From JBBSEX01 sp038239345 (GTDB lineage: Bacteria; Acidobacteriota; Terriglobia; Bryobacterales; Bryobacteraceae): a DNA stretch of 5,722 bases. The stretch covers positions 1 through 5,722 of the forward strand of contig JBBSEX010000115.1 in the NCBI GenBank assembly GCA_038239345.1, read 5' to 3'. The position numbers and the translations under genes are program-made. Under the pieces are notes generated by a model. The model was not told where the DNA came from and did not search any database. It saw nothing but the letters and a program-made list of their open reading frames with translations. Each line of letters begins with the position of its first letter. The first letter of the stretch is position 1. Of this stretch, positions 1 to 5,233 are shown piece by piece.

Positions 1-34
1 CCGGCGCGGAGCAGAAATCACACAAACAGGGCAT
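1..34 (-). CDS. Partial small Cys-rich protein (N-terminus only)
   Basis: Only the first eleven codons are inside the window, reading MPCLCDFCSAP before the left edge. The start is well supported: an AAAAGGAGG Shine-Dalgarno run lies four bases upstream of the ATG, in the 36-bp gap after the out-of-frame ssb tail (TGA at 71-73). The CxCxxC spacing suggests a small metal-binding (zinc-ribbon-like) protein, but three cysteines in eleven residues are not enough to name a family. It is co-directional with ssb and probably in the same transcript. Confidence 0.5.
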   Translation of the reverse strand, partial: MPCLCDFCSAP

Positions 35-70
35 GGCTCCTCCTTTTCGCGAGCTTCGACTGACGTGGCT

Positions 71-133
71 TCAGAACGGGACGTCTGGATCGCTGTTATC
101 GGCACCGTCCGCCGCTTCACGCGTTCCAGTGGG
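71..133 (-). other. Out-of-frame coding sequence for the SSB acidic C-terminal tip
   Basis: In the frame one base ahead of ssb, the sequence after about position 133 reads TGTREAADGADNSDPDVPF then TGA. The end matches the conserved acidic-hydrophobic SSB tip (DDDIPF-like) that binds SSB partner proteins. The simplest repair is deletion of one C from the CCC run at 131-133 (GGG on the plus strand). This gives a continuous linker ...PGKPATGTREAADG and removes an odd tryptophan from it. The exact base cannot be fixed from the sequence. Confidence 0.75.
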
Positions 134-503
134 CCGGCTTGCCTGGCGCCGGACGCTCTGCTCCCTCCGTGCGACCGGAACCCAGGAAACGCACGGTGCT
201 GGGGATGATCTCGACGGAAACTTCCTTGCCGTTCTGTTTTGAATCGTACTGCCGCACCTGGAGGCGTCCTTCGACGAAGATCCCGTCGCCCTTTTGCAGA
301 TGCTTCGCGCATGCTTCGCCCACGCCGTTGAAGGCGCAGACGCGGAACCAGTCGGTGGCTTCCTTCTGGTTTCCCTCCCGGTCCTTGTACCGCCGGTTGA
401 CGGCCACCGAGAAGTTGACGACGGGGTCACCGCTCGGCAGGAACTTCATTTCGGGAGTTCCGCCGAGATTGCCCATGATCTGAATCTTTGTGTATCCCAA
501 CAT
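117..503 (-). CDS. ssb: Single-stranded DNA-binding protein (SSB), C-terminal tip lost by frameshift
   Basis: A 128-aa protein with the bacterial SSB OB fold. It begins MLGYTKIQIMGNLGGTPEMK, followed by a VVNFSVAVNRRYKD strand, the EATDWFRVCAFN segment, the KGDGIFVEGRL strand and a short Gly/Pro linker. SSB coats single-stranded DNA as a tetramer and recruits repair and replication proteins through an acidic C-terminal tip. The ATG at 503 is chosen because AGGAG lies nine bases upstream (513-517) and because the homologous region starts there; an in-frame ATG at 554 would add 17 residues unlike SSB. The frame ends ...GKPAHWNA with no acidic tip. The tip DNSDPDVPF is present in the +1 frame and ends at 71. 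With one base removed the product would be 143 aa, a normal SSB length. Fold assignment is secure; the state of the C-terminus is uncertain. Confidence 0.93.
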   Translation of the reverse strand: MLGYTKIQIMGNLGGTPEMKFLPSGDPVVNFSVAVNRRYKDREGNQKEATDWFRVCAFNGVGEACAKHLQKGDGIFVEGRLQVRQYDSKQNGKEVSVEIIPSTVRFLGSGRTEGAERPAPGKPAHWNA

Positions 504-593
504 GTTTTGTATCTCCTGTTCGTTCGAAATGCGGACCCCGTCCCCGTGGCGCATAGCGCGACAGGGGCCAGGTCCGGTTAAGTGTTGATGAGA

Positions 594-621
594 ATCCCGG
601 TGGGCAGGCGGCCCGCGGGAT
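594..621 (-). terminator. GC-rich hairpin in the gap before ssb, possible weak terminator
   Basis: ATCCCG (594-599) pairs with CGGGAT (616-621). A nested GGGC/GCCC stem (602-605 with 611-614) closes a five-base loop. The hairpin lies 46 bases past the stop codon of the zinc-ribbon gene and about 90 bases before the ssb start. On the minus strand the bases after it (TCTCATC) are not a U-tract, so termination would be inefficient or Rho-assisted; an mRNA-processing or attenuator role is equally possible. I see no convincing promoter or other gene in the rest of the 504-667 gap. Confidence 0.35.
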
Positions 622-667
622 CAATGAATGAGCAGCCGTCACTTCGGCGGAGCTCCAGTGCTAGGGT

Positions 668-871
668 CTACGCTGCGGCTCTCCGCTCAACGTCAGTCCG
701 TTTGCGCGCTGCCCGCTTGCGTGCCAGCATCTTCTGCTGATACTCACGGCGCTGCCGGTTCTGCCGCAGCTTCGCGCACTTCCTGCATCGCTCCGCGTTC
801 GGAGAAGTGCTCTTACATGAAACACCGCAATTAGCGCAGTCGTATTGCCTGAGTTTCATTTGAGGGTACAT
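668..871 (-). CDS. Small zinc-ribbon-like basic protein, function unknown
   Basis: A 67-aa protein. Residues 12-32 carry CxxC (C12, C15) and a second CxxC (C29, C32) thirteen residues on, plus C19, as expected for a zinc ribbon or treble-clef knuckle. The rest (residues 33-67) is a strongly basic, Arg/Lys/Gln-rich likely helix. That combination suggests nucleic-acid binding, but I recognise no named family. The ATG at 871 has GGGAGG five bases upstream. The start lies inside the end of the HD-domain gene (stop at 831-833), a 41-bp overlap that implies translational coupling. An in-frame ATG at 859 is possible but lacks a ribosome site. The RIT insertion upstream probably reduces its expression. 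Confidence 0.65.
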   Translation of the reverse strand: MYPQMKLRQYDCANCGVSCKSTSPNAERCRKCAKLRQNRQRREYQQKMLARKRAARKRTDVERRAAA

Positions 872-1320
872 GCTCGCCTCCCACCGTCACGCCTCCAGCC
901 CTCGACTGGTCCCGATGCCGCTCCACCCACCCCAACGTATAGCTCTGAAGACCTCGGAGCCACTCTTCGGGCACTTCAGACCGGACAAGCATTTCCTCTT
1001 GGCTCGTGAAGGAGTTGTCGCCCGCTTGACGCTGCCGCGACCGCATCATGTATTCATGCAACTCCCCGGTCCATTTAGTCATGGGCACATACAGCCATGG
1101 GGGCGTGAGTGCAAACGCCATCTTGTCCGCAAGGCAAAGCCGGCTGATGGGCAAGCCCATGCGGCGGCTCCAATATCGGGAATGCCGGAGGCACTCGTCT
1201 TCCCACACCGGTCCAAACAGAGAACCCATGATCCTCGCTCCGAGCACGACATGCTCCTCGCCCTCCGGACCATCCATGTCGCCGCATCCGATGTAGCCGA
1301 TGTCGTGGAGAAATGTTGCG
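831..1320 (-). pseudogene. 3' part of HD-domain protein gene interrupted by the RIT element
   Basis: This is the C-terminal four-fifths of a small HD-domain (metal-dependent phosphohydrolase superfamily) protein. It starts mid-gene at ...ATFLHDIGYIG, immediately outside the element. It holds the HD pair (H47, D48 in the rebuilt protein), GEEH (H65), LRHSRYW (H88) and CLADKMA (D107), so with H18 of the 5' piece the H-HD-H-H-D pattern is complete. The frame stays open upstream into the element's left inverted repeat to a TTG at 1373, where it gains meaningless residues, so a fusion product is conceivable but would lack H18 and the N-terminal helices. HD proteins hydrolyse phosphomonoesters, phosphodiesters or nucleotides; the substrate here cannot be read from sequence. 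No internal stop or frameshift is seen, which suggests a fairly recent insertion. Confidence 0.8.
1318..1320. repeat. Left copy of 3-bp GCG direct repeat flanking the element
   Basis: GCG here and at 4822-4824 flank the element in direct orientation. Keeping one copy on excision gives the in-frame join TTC GCA ACA TTT in the HD gene. Keeping neither is also in frame because the unit is 3 bp, so the exact crossover cannot be settled here. Three bases could match by chance. Confidence 0.45.
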
Positions 1321-1330
1321 CTCAACATTT

Positions 1331-1417
1331 CTGCACTTATGTGCAGTTGTGGCGAATGTGAAGTAGGAAGCAAAAGCCCCGTAAAAGCGGCTGCACGAGG
1401 CTTTCGGCTTCACATTT
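1331..1417. repeat. Left terminal inverted repeat of the RIT element
   Basis: It matches the reverse complement of 4734-4820 at about 75 of 87 positions without gaps; the outer 60 bases differ at two. Its outer end is a CTGCAC-TTAT-GTGCAG inverted pair (1331-1346). Further in, AATGTGAAG (1355-1363) and its reverse complement CTTCACATT (1408-1416) form a second pair. These nested pairs are likely recombinase-binding sites. The divergent block (1391-1400) lies between the binding-site-like arms. The ritC stop codon is only nine bases inside. Confidence 0.92.
1372..1392 (-). terminator. Possible terminator after ritC, inside the left inverted repeat
   Basis: On the minus strand AGCCG-CTTTTA-CGGGGCT folds into a short imperfect stem followed by TTTTGCTT, about 34 bases past the ritC stop codon. 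The stem is short and the T-run brief, so this is a weak intrinsic terminator at best. Its position at the end of the trio, facing outwards, fits a role in ending the recombinase transcript. Confidence 0.4.
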
Positions 1418-1425
1418 ATAGCGGC

Positions 1426-2439
1426 CTACAGAGACTCCAGCCAATCGAGGATCGAACTGTCCTGGCCCCAGGGAGTCCGTGAACGACGTGTAACGGGTGT
1501 GACCCGCGCGATTGCTTGTCGCTTCATCTCAAGGTCGACCTTCGCGTAACGGCTGGTTGTCGTCGGGCTCGCATGACCCAGCATGTGACTGATGGTTGAT
1601 AGATCGACGCCGGACTTCAAAAGGGCGACAGCGGTGCTATGGCGCATGCTGTGCGGATGAAGTCGCTTCTTGCGCAGGTTCGGAGCCTTCTCGCCAGCTT
1701 GTGCCAGGCGATTGGCAAGGATGTAGCGAATACCGAAGCGGGTCAGTGGTTCGCCCCGGTGATTGACGAAGACGTGGCCATCGGAGCTCGGGTCCAGATT
1801 CCGCTGCCCAAAGAAGGACCGCAAGAGAGCAGCAGACTGCGGCCATAGCGGGCAATATCGTTCTTTGCGTCCCTTGCCGAACAGCCTCACTTGATATGGC
1901 TTACTTAACTGCAAATCCCGGGCGCGCAGATCCGCAATCTCCTGCACGCGGGCTCCGGTGTTGAACATTGTTGCCAGCAGTGCGTAGTCGCGGCTGCCCT
2001 GCAATGTCGTCCGGTCGATTGCCTTCAATACCAAGTCGATTTCCTCGTACTCGAGATAGTCAATGACCCGCTGGCGCGCACGCTTGAACGGAATGCCTAG
2101 AACACGTTGCGCAGGTTCGAGGTGCTCAGGATTCCGAGAGGCCACGAAGCGGAAGAAGGCGTGTATAGCTGAGAGTCGAACGTTTCGCGTGGACACGCCG
2201 TTGTGACGCTCCTGTTCGAGGTGCGCGAGAAACGCAAGAATGCGAGGCGGATCTAGGTCGGCCAAGTCGAGCCCCGTAACATGCTTCTTCGTTTGCTTTT
2301 CAATGAAGCGGAGGAGGAGCACGATGCTGTCGCGGTAGCTGTGGATGGTATTCGGACTGGAACCGCGTTGTCGCGGAAGGTAGTCGGTGAAGTAGTCGCG
2401 GACGACAGCGCCGAGAAGATTGGGGGATTGTTTCTTCAT
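1426..2439 (-). CDS. ritC: Tyrosine recombinase RitC of the RIT trio
   Basis: A 337-aa tyrosine recombinase (phage-integrase superfamily), third gene of the trio. Residues about 10-100 form the SAM-like core-binding domain (SSPNTIHSYRDSIVLLLRFI), and residues about 120-305 the catalytic domain. All catalytic residues are visible: R164 (NTGARVQEI), K189 (FGKGRKER hairpin), H263 and R266 (HSMRH), H289 (LGH) and Y298 (TSRYAK). It would cut and rejoin DNA through a 3'-phosphotyrosine at the element ends. A C-terminal stretch of about 35 residues follows the tyrosine. The ATG shares its bases with the ritB stop (ATGA), so translation is probably coupled. It resembles XerC/XerD-like enzymes most closely of the three, but its place in the trio makes a housekeeping role unlikely. 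Confidence 0.92.
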   Translation of the reverse strand: MKKQSPNLLGAVVRDYFTDYLPRQRGSSPNTIHSYRDSIVLLLRFIEKQTKKHVTGLDLADLDPPRILAFLAHLEQERHNGVSTRNVRLSAIHAFFRFVASRNPEHLEPAQRVLGIPFKRARQRVIDYLEYEEIDLVLKAIDRTTLQGSRDYALLATMFNTGARVQEIADLRARDLQLSKPYQVRLFGKGRKERYCPLWPQSAALLRSFFGQRNLDPSSDGHVFVNHRGEPLTRFGIRYILANRLAQAGEKAPNLRKKRLHPHSMRHSTAVALLKSGVDLSTISHMLGHASPTTTSRYAKVDLEMKRQAIARVTPVTRRSRTPWGQDSSILDWLESL

Positions 2440-3437
2440 CTCAACCGCCCATTCGGCGCTGGTTCTGGAGCGACCAGTGGACCATAGTGTTCTGCAAACC
2501 GATTACTCATCGCAGTTCGAAGTGGTTCGATGAACTGCAGGTAGTAGTGCGTAGAAGCTGCTTGGCCGTGTCCGAGATATGTCGCAAGTGGTGGCATCTT
2601 GGTCCCAACGTCCGCCCCCATGCGATACCAGCGTAAGAGAGCATTCACGGCGAAACTGTGACGGAAGTCGTGAATCCGAGGAAAACTGCCACGCGCGGTG
2701 ACGACTTGGCATTGCCTGAATAGCTGACGGAGGGTGTATTTCAACCCACCGCCCGTATAGGGTCGTCCCCCTTGCCCAGCGTTCCAGATCAATGGTGTGT
2801 CTGGCGATGAGGAAAGCCCCTTCCGGGATCGAGCTTGCAGGTATCTGTCAATCTCCTGAGCGATGCTGCGATTGACCGGTAGCTGGCGGGACTTAAAGAA
2901 TTTCGTCTCACGAATGCGCAACGTCGCATCTTGGCGGTTGTAGTCGCCAAGGGTGAGCTTCACGAGTTCTCCTCGTCTGATACCTGTGGTGAACAGAAGG
3001 ACAATGGCGAGGCGCGTGACCTCCGGTCGAAGGGGCGATACGGTGGGCCGTTCCAAGTTCGCGGCCGCCTTGAGCAGTCGTGCCACATCCGTCTCAGAAA
3101 ATATGTAGGGTATGAGCGGTTGATGACGCACTGGGAAAGCGTTTGGATCTGGAACGAAGCATCGGGGCTCGGTGCGTCGGCGATACAGGCAGAAGTTGTA
3201 GATTGTAAACATCCTCCCGCGGCGGACACCAGACGCAACATGCTCGTGAGTTCCGCACCACGCTTGAAAGGCGCTCGCGTCCAGGTCCGAGTAATTTCCA
3301 GCCTGAAGGAAGCGGTCCATCGAGCGAAGCATATAGACTTGGCTTGAGAAACGCCGCCCCAAGGCCTGTTTGAGGTCTACGTATCGATTCAGGGCAGGAG
3401 CAAGTGAAGATGAAAATGCTGGTGGCCGTGCCATCAT
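2436..3437 (-). CDS. ritB: Tyrosine recombinase RitB of the RIT trio
   Basis: A 333-aa tyrosine recombinase, middle gene of the trio. The N-terminal core-binding region is about residues 10-95 (SLAPALNRYVDLKQALG onward) and the catalytic domain about 110-315. Active-site residues are R154 (TTGIRRGEL), K179 (ETKFFKSRQ hairpin), H256 and R259 (HDFRH), H290 (YLGH) and Y299 (THYYLQF). The neighbouring Y298 could confuse assignment, but the spacing of nine from H290 matches both sister proteins. It starts with two tandem ATG codons (3437 and 3434); the first overlaps the ritA stop as ATGA, and its own stop overlaps the ritC start the same way. The 13-residue segment after HSFAVNALLRW (YRMGADVGTKMPP) is longer than the usual turn in this family and is characteristic of this RitB-like subgroup as I infer it. 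Confidence 0.9.
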   Translation of the reverse strand: MMARPPAFSSSLAPALNRYVDLKQALGRRFSSQVYMLRSMDRFLQAGNYSDLDASAFQAWCGTHEHVASGVRRGRMFTIYNFCLYRRRTEPRCFVPDPNAFPVRHQPLIPYIFSETDVARLLKAAANLERPTVSPLRPEVTRLAIVLLFTTGIRRGELVKLTLGDYNRQDATLRIRETKFFKSRQLPVNRSIAQEIDRYLQARSRKGLSSSPDTPLIWNAGQGGRPYTGGGLKYTLRQLFRQCQVVTARGSFPRIHDFRHSFAVNALLRWYRMGADVGTKMPPLATYLGHGQAASTHYYLQFIEPLRTAMSNRFAEHYGPLVAPEPAPNGRLR

Positions 3438-4672
3438 TGCGTCCCCTTGACCCGGCAGCTCGGAACCGTGAGCGCCACGTCTCGCAAATCGTCAGAGGCA
3501 AGGCGGAGGTAAACCGATGTGCTTCGCGGTGAGAGATGCCCAAGTATGTCGCCAATCGTCTTGATCGGGGTTCCGCTCTTCAACAAGTGGACTGCTAACG
3601 AGTGGCGAAGGCAATGGGTGCCATGATGCGGAATATCCAGGCGACTATTGCGCACGACGGACTGAAGAACCTCCATAATCGCTGTGGGCTTCAGCAAGCC
3701 CAGGGGTGCACGCATTCTGAGGAATATCTGTCGATGCGGTGCGGGTGGCGGCGTTCGCTTGAGGTGCTTCACCAGGGCGGCCGAAACCTCATTGGTCAGA
3801 GGCAGTTCCAGCGGCGAGCGCGTCTTGCGTTGGTAAATCCGGAGGCGCCGTTGTCTCCAACTAATGTCGTCAAGAGTGACAGCGACAACTTCGCTGGCGC
3901 GTAACCCATAGGTCGCGAGCATGAGAAGCATCGCATAGTTCCGGAGTCCCATTGCTGATTCCGTGTCGATTGACTTGAGAAGTTCCGTCACCGTGTCCCA
4001 CGGAAGGGCGCGGGGTAGTTTCTCCATCTCATACAGTCGCGGCGAATCAATCTGTTCACCCAGTCCGAGGGGTACTTTGTGGTCGACTGCAAGAAATCGC
4101 AGCAACCCACGAACTACGGCAACGTCGTGTTGAAGAGTAGCCCTGGATACGCGTTTGCCGACGTGGCTGATGTAACTTTCGATGTGCGCGGCCTTAATTG
4201 AATGGAGTGGGACCTGCTGTGTCTCGAGTCGATCAAGGAAGCTTCGGGCCGTATTGCGGTGCCGCAATAAGGTGTTCGCCGAAAAGCCTCGGACCTCTCG
4301 TAGGAAGTTGACATATTCCTCGGTCAAAGCCGTTGAAGTCGTCGCCGATGCACTCGGCGCACTGGCTGCCAGGATTCCAGCCGCTGTCAGGTATCGTTCC
4401 AGCGAGCGCACAATGCGGGCGTTTTCTGAGCATGCCTTCGTGACGTCGCGCCAGCACGCGTGAAATGTCGCGTGCGTCAAATGTTCCATGGCGCCAACGT
4501 GTCGTTTGCCGAGTGCAGCATCGACATGTGGCAACATCCGTATCGCGCTTTCGCGCGACAAGTCCGTGTAGCCGTTGGCGATCAGCCAGTCGTCATAGGC
4601 GTCGGCGATCGGTCCCAACGTCGGCAATGCCAGAATCTTGGCATGGGCCTTGGGCAAAAGGGTCTGTAGCAT
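3434..4672 (-). CDS. ritA: Tyrosine recombinase RitA of the RIT trio
   Basis: A 412-aa tyrosine recombinase, first gene of the trio and the longest. Residues 1-110 are an extra N-terminal region. The SAM-like core-binding domain follows at about 118-195 (SANTLLRHRNTARSFLDRL), then the catalytic domain at about 220-400. Catalytic residues are R258 (TYGLRASEV), K283 (QRKTRS), H353 and R356 (HCLRHS), H379 (ILGH) and Y388 (TSVYLRL). The ATG at 4672 is preferred because GAGG lies six to seven bases upstream. The frame stays open to a TTG at 4735, but that codon lies in the terminal repeat and has no ribosome site. The three Rit proteins are divergent paralogues, suggesting non-redundant roles such as recognising different ends or steps. 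The promoter must lie between 4673 and the right repeat, or transcription reads in from the host operon. Confidence 0.92.
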   Translation of the reverse strand: MLQTLLPKAHAKILALPTLGPIADAYDDWLIANGYTDLSRESAIRMLPHVDAALGKRHVGAMEHLTHATFHACWRDVTKACSENARIVRSLERYLTAAGILAASAPSASATTSTALTEEYVNFLREVRGFSANTLLRHRNTARSFLDRLETQQVPLHSIKAAHIESYISHVGKRVSRATLQHDVAVVRGLLRFLAVDHKVPLGLGEQIDSPRLYEMEKLPRALPWDTVTELLKSIDTESAMGLRNYAMLLMLATYGLRASEVVAVTLDDISWRQRRLRIYQRKTRSPLELPLTNEVSAALVKHLKRTPPPAPHRQIFLRMRAPLGLLKPTAIMEVLQSVVRNSRLDIPHHGTHCLRHSLAVHLLKSGTPIKTIGDILGHLSPRSTSVYLRLASDDLRDVALTVPSCRVKGTQ

Positions 4673-4699
4673 CGAGTACCTCGGTGAGATTGAATTTGA

Positions 4700-4730
4700 T
4701 CGCCGGATCGGCGACCTCTCGATACTATCG
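4700..4730 (-). promoter_or_regulatory. ritA leader with two short inverted repeats
   Basis: Between the right terminal repeat and the ritA start lie two perfect inverted repeats. CGATA-C-TATCG (4720-4730) is operator-like. TCGCCG-GAT-CGGCGA (4700-4714) would form a six-base-pair, three-base-loop hairpin in the ritA leader RNA. I do not see a convincing -35/-10 pair; a poor TAGTAT-like -10 overlaps the first palindrome. A role in controlling ritA is inference from position. Confidence 0.35.
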
Positions 4731-4733
4731 ACC

Positions 4734-4820
4734 AAATGTGAAGCAAGAAGATTTGCGAGCCCGCTTTTACGGGGCTTTTGCTGTCTACTTCACATTCGCC
4801 ACAACTGCACATAAGTGCAG
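4734..4820. repeat. Right terminal inverted repeat of the RIT element
   Basis: Inverted partner of 1331-1417, with the same nested arms: AATGTGAAG (4735-4743) with CTTCACATT (4788-4796), and an outermost CTGCAC-ATAA-GTGCAG pair (4805-4820). It ends one base before the GCG that continues the HD gene. Confidence 0.92.
4758..4779 (+). terminator. Outward-facing terminator-like hairpin in the right inverted repeat
   Basis: AGCCCG-CTTTTA-CGGGGCT plus TTTT is the mirror copy of the hairpin at the left end, with a slightly better stem here (one bulged G). It faces out of the element on the plus strand, where no gene is known, so it may simply be part of the conserved terminal repeat. Read from the host operon (minus strand), the stem is kept but there is no T-run after it. 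Confidence 0.3.
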
Positions 4821-4821
4821 A

Positions 4822-4824
4822 GCG
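4822..4824. repeat. Right copy of 3-bp GCG direct repeat flanking the element
   Basis: Partner of 1318-1320. It lies directly after the right terminal inverted repeat plus one base (A at 4821). Confidence 0.45.
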
Positions 4825-4949
4825 AAGGCAAACCACAGGCGCGGATCCATGGGGAAGCCGAATAGCCGGTTCCACCCCCATGCGACAAAGAACGGGTGCA
4901 AAAGAAAGCAGTGCGCTCCGCCAATTACACTTTTCGTACCCACCTTCAT
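4822..4949 (-). pseudogene. 5' part of HD-domain protein gene interrupted by the RIT element
   Basis: This is the start of the same HD-domain gene whose remainder is at 831-1320. The ATG at 4949 has GGAGG six bases upstream. It encodes 42 whole codons, beginning MKVGTKSVIGGAHC and including HPFFVAWGWNRLF and MDPRLWFAF, before the element. H18 is the likely first metal ligand of the HD fold. As it stands the frame runs into the element and stops at TAG 4785-4787, giving a 54-aa product with no HD pair, almost certainly non-functional. Joined to the 3' piece across one GCG it gives 204 aa. The gap to the upstream membrane-protein gene is 21 bp, so the two were co-transcribed. Confidence 0.82.
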
Positions 4950-4970
4950 CGCCGGCCTCCCTTCGCGACG

Positions 4971-5195
4971 TTATTTCGCGGTCAATTCCGGAGCAGTCGC
5001 TTCTGCGACTTCCACGTTCTCGTCAACGACGACTATCCGGCGGCGCTTCGGCGCTGGAACGAACTTCCGGTAGAGCGGCCAAAGCAGCACTGTGCCGGTA
5101 AGCGCACCTGTCAGGACCCCAAGCTCGTTAGTTCGGCCCGAAAACAACGCGGCCAAGAATAGAAACATGCAGAGCTTCGTCAAGTACTCCTTCAT
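4971..5195 (-). CDS. Small two-helix membrane protein, function unknown
   Basis: A 74-aa protein. A hydrophobic segment at residues 7-19 (LCMFLFLAALFSG) is followed by a short polar turn (RTNE) and a second hydrophobic segment at about 25-42 (LGVLTGALTGTVLLWPLY). After that come a basic cluster (KFVPAPKRRR) and an acidic tail. The hairpin of two helices with a positive cluster suggests an inner-membrane protein with a cytoplasmic C-terminus. Small size and two helices recall holins or phage/ICE accessory membrane peptides, but nothing confirms this. The ATG at 5195 is chosen because AAGGAG lies seven bases upstream; the same frame is open to 5327 but that extension overlaps the preceding gene and lacks a ribosome site. 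Confidence 0.65.
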   Translation of the reverse strand: MKEYLTKLCMFLFLAALFSGRTNELGVLTGALTGTVLLWPLYRKFVPAPKRRRIVVVDENVEVAEATAPELTAK

Positions 5196-5233
5196 CTTCT
5201 GGCTCCTTTTAATGGCAGAACTCCCGCAATACC

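Larger units (their letters stand above)
1321..4821 (-). mobile_element. RIT (recombinase-in-trio) element inserted in an HD-domain gene
   Basis: About 3.5 kb, containing three co-directional, overlapping tyrosine recombinase genes between long terminal inverted repeats (1331-1417 and 4734-4820). GCG occurs directly outside each edge (1318-1320 and 4822-4824). If these are a 3-bp duplication or shared overlap, the element proper is 1321-4821, with ten extra bases (1321-1330) between the left repeat and the flank. Flanking sequences rejoin into one open frame when the element is removed, which fixes the boundaries to within a few bases. No cargo or resistance gene is present. The trio of distinct recombinases in fixed order with inverted ends is the defining layout of RIT elements; Tn554-like TnpABC elements differ in having only two tyrosine recombinases plus a small TnpC and lacking such inverted ends. 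Confidence 0.9.

Noticed and set aside
504..590. A sigma70-like promoter before ssb (TTAACC ... CTATGC on the minus strand)
   Set aside because: The spacing is 19 bases and both boxes match poorly, so I do not list it; ssb may be transcribed by read-through.
870..1361. 163-codon open frame on the plus strand
   Set aside because: It lies opposite the HD gene 3' piece, whose HD motifs are clear; the plus-strand product has no recognisable motif and crosses the element boundary.
1075..1413. 112-codon minus-strand frame and its inverted counterpart, sharing the peptide FYGAFA.YFTFATTAHKCR with a plus-strand frame at the right end
   Set aside because: The shared peptide is only the translation of the terminal inverted repeat; it is a DNA repeat, not a protein family.
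2931..3347. 138-codon plus-strand open frame
   Set aside because: It is entirely antisense to ritB, which has the complete catalytic set and coupled start and stop.
4673..4735. Longer ritA starting at TTG 4735
   Set aside because: The TTG lies in the terminal inverted repeat without a ribosome site, whereas the ATG at 4672 has GAGG at good spacing.
1321..4821. Integron, Tn554-like or Xer-type chromosomal site
   Set aside because: No attC-like sites, no small TnpC-type gene, and three rather than one or two recombinases bounded by inverted ends; the layout fits RIT better.
4465..5073. 202-codon open frame on the plus strand across ritA and the right inverted repeat
   Set aside because: It is antisense to ritA's first codons, the terminal repeat, the HD 5' piece and the end of the membrane gene; its protein looks like random Arg/Ser-rich shadow sequence with no ribosome site.
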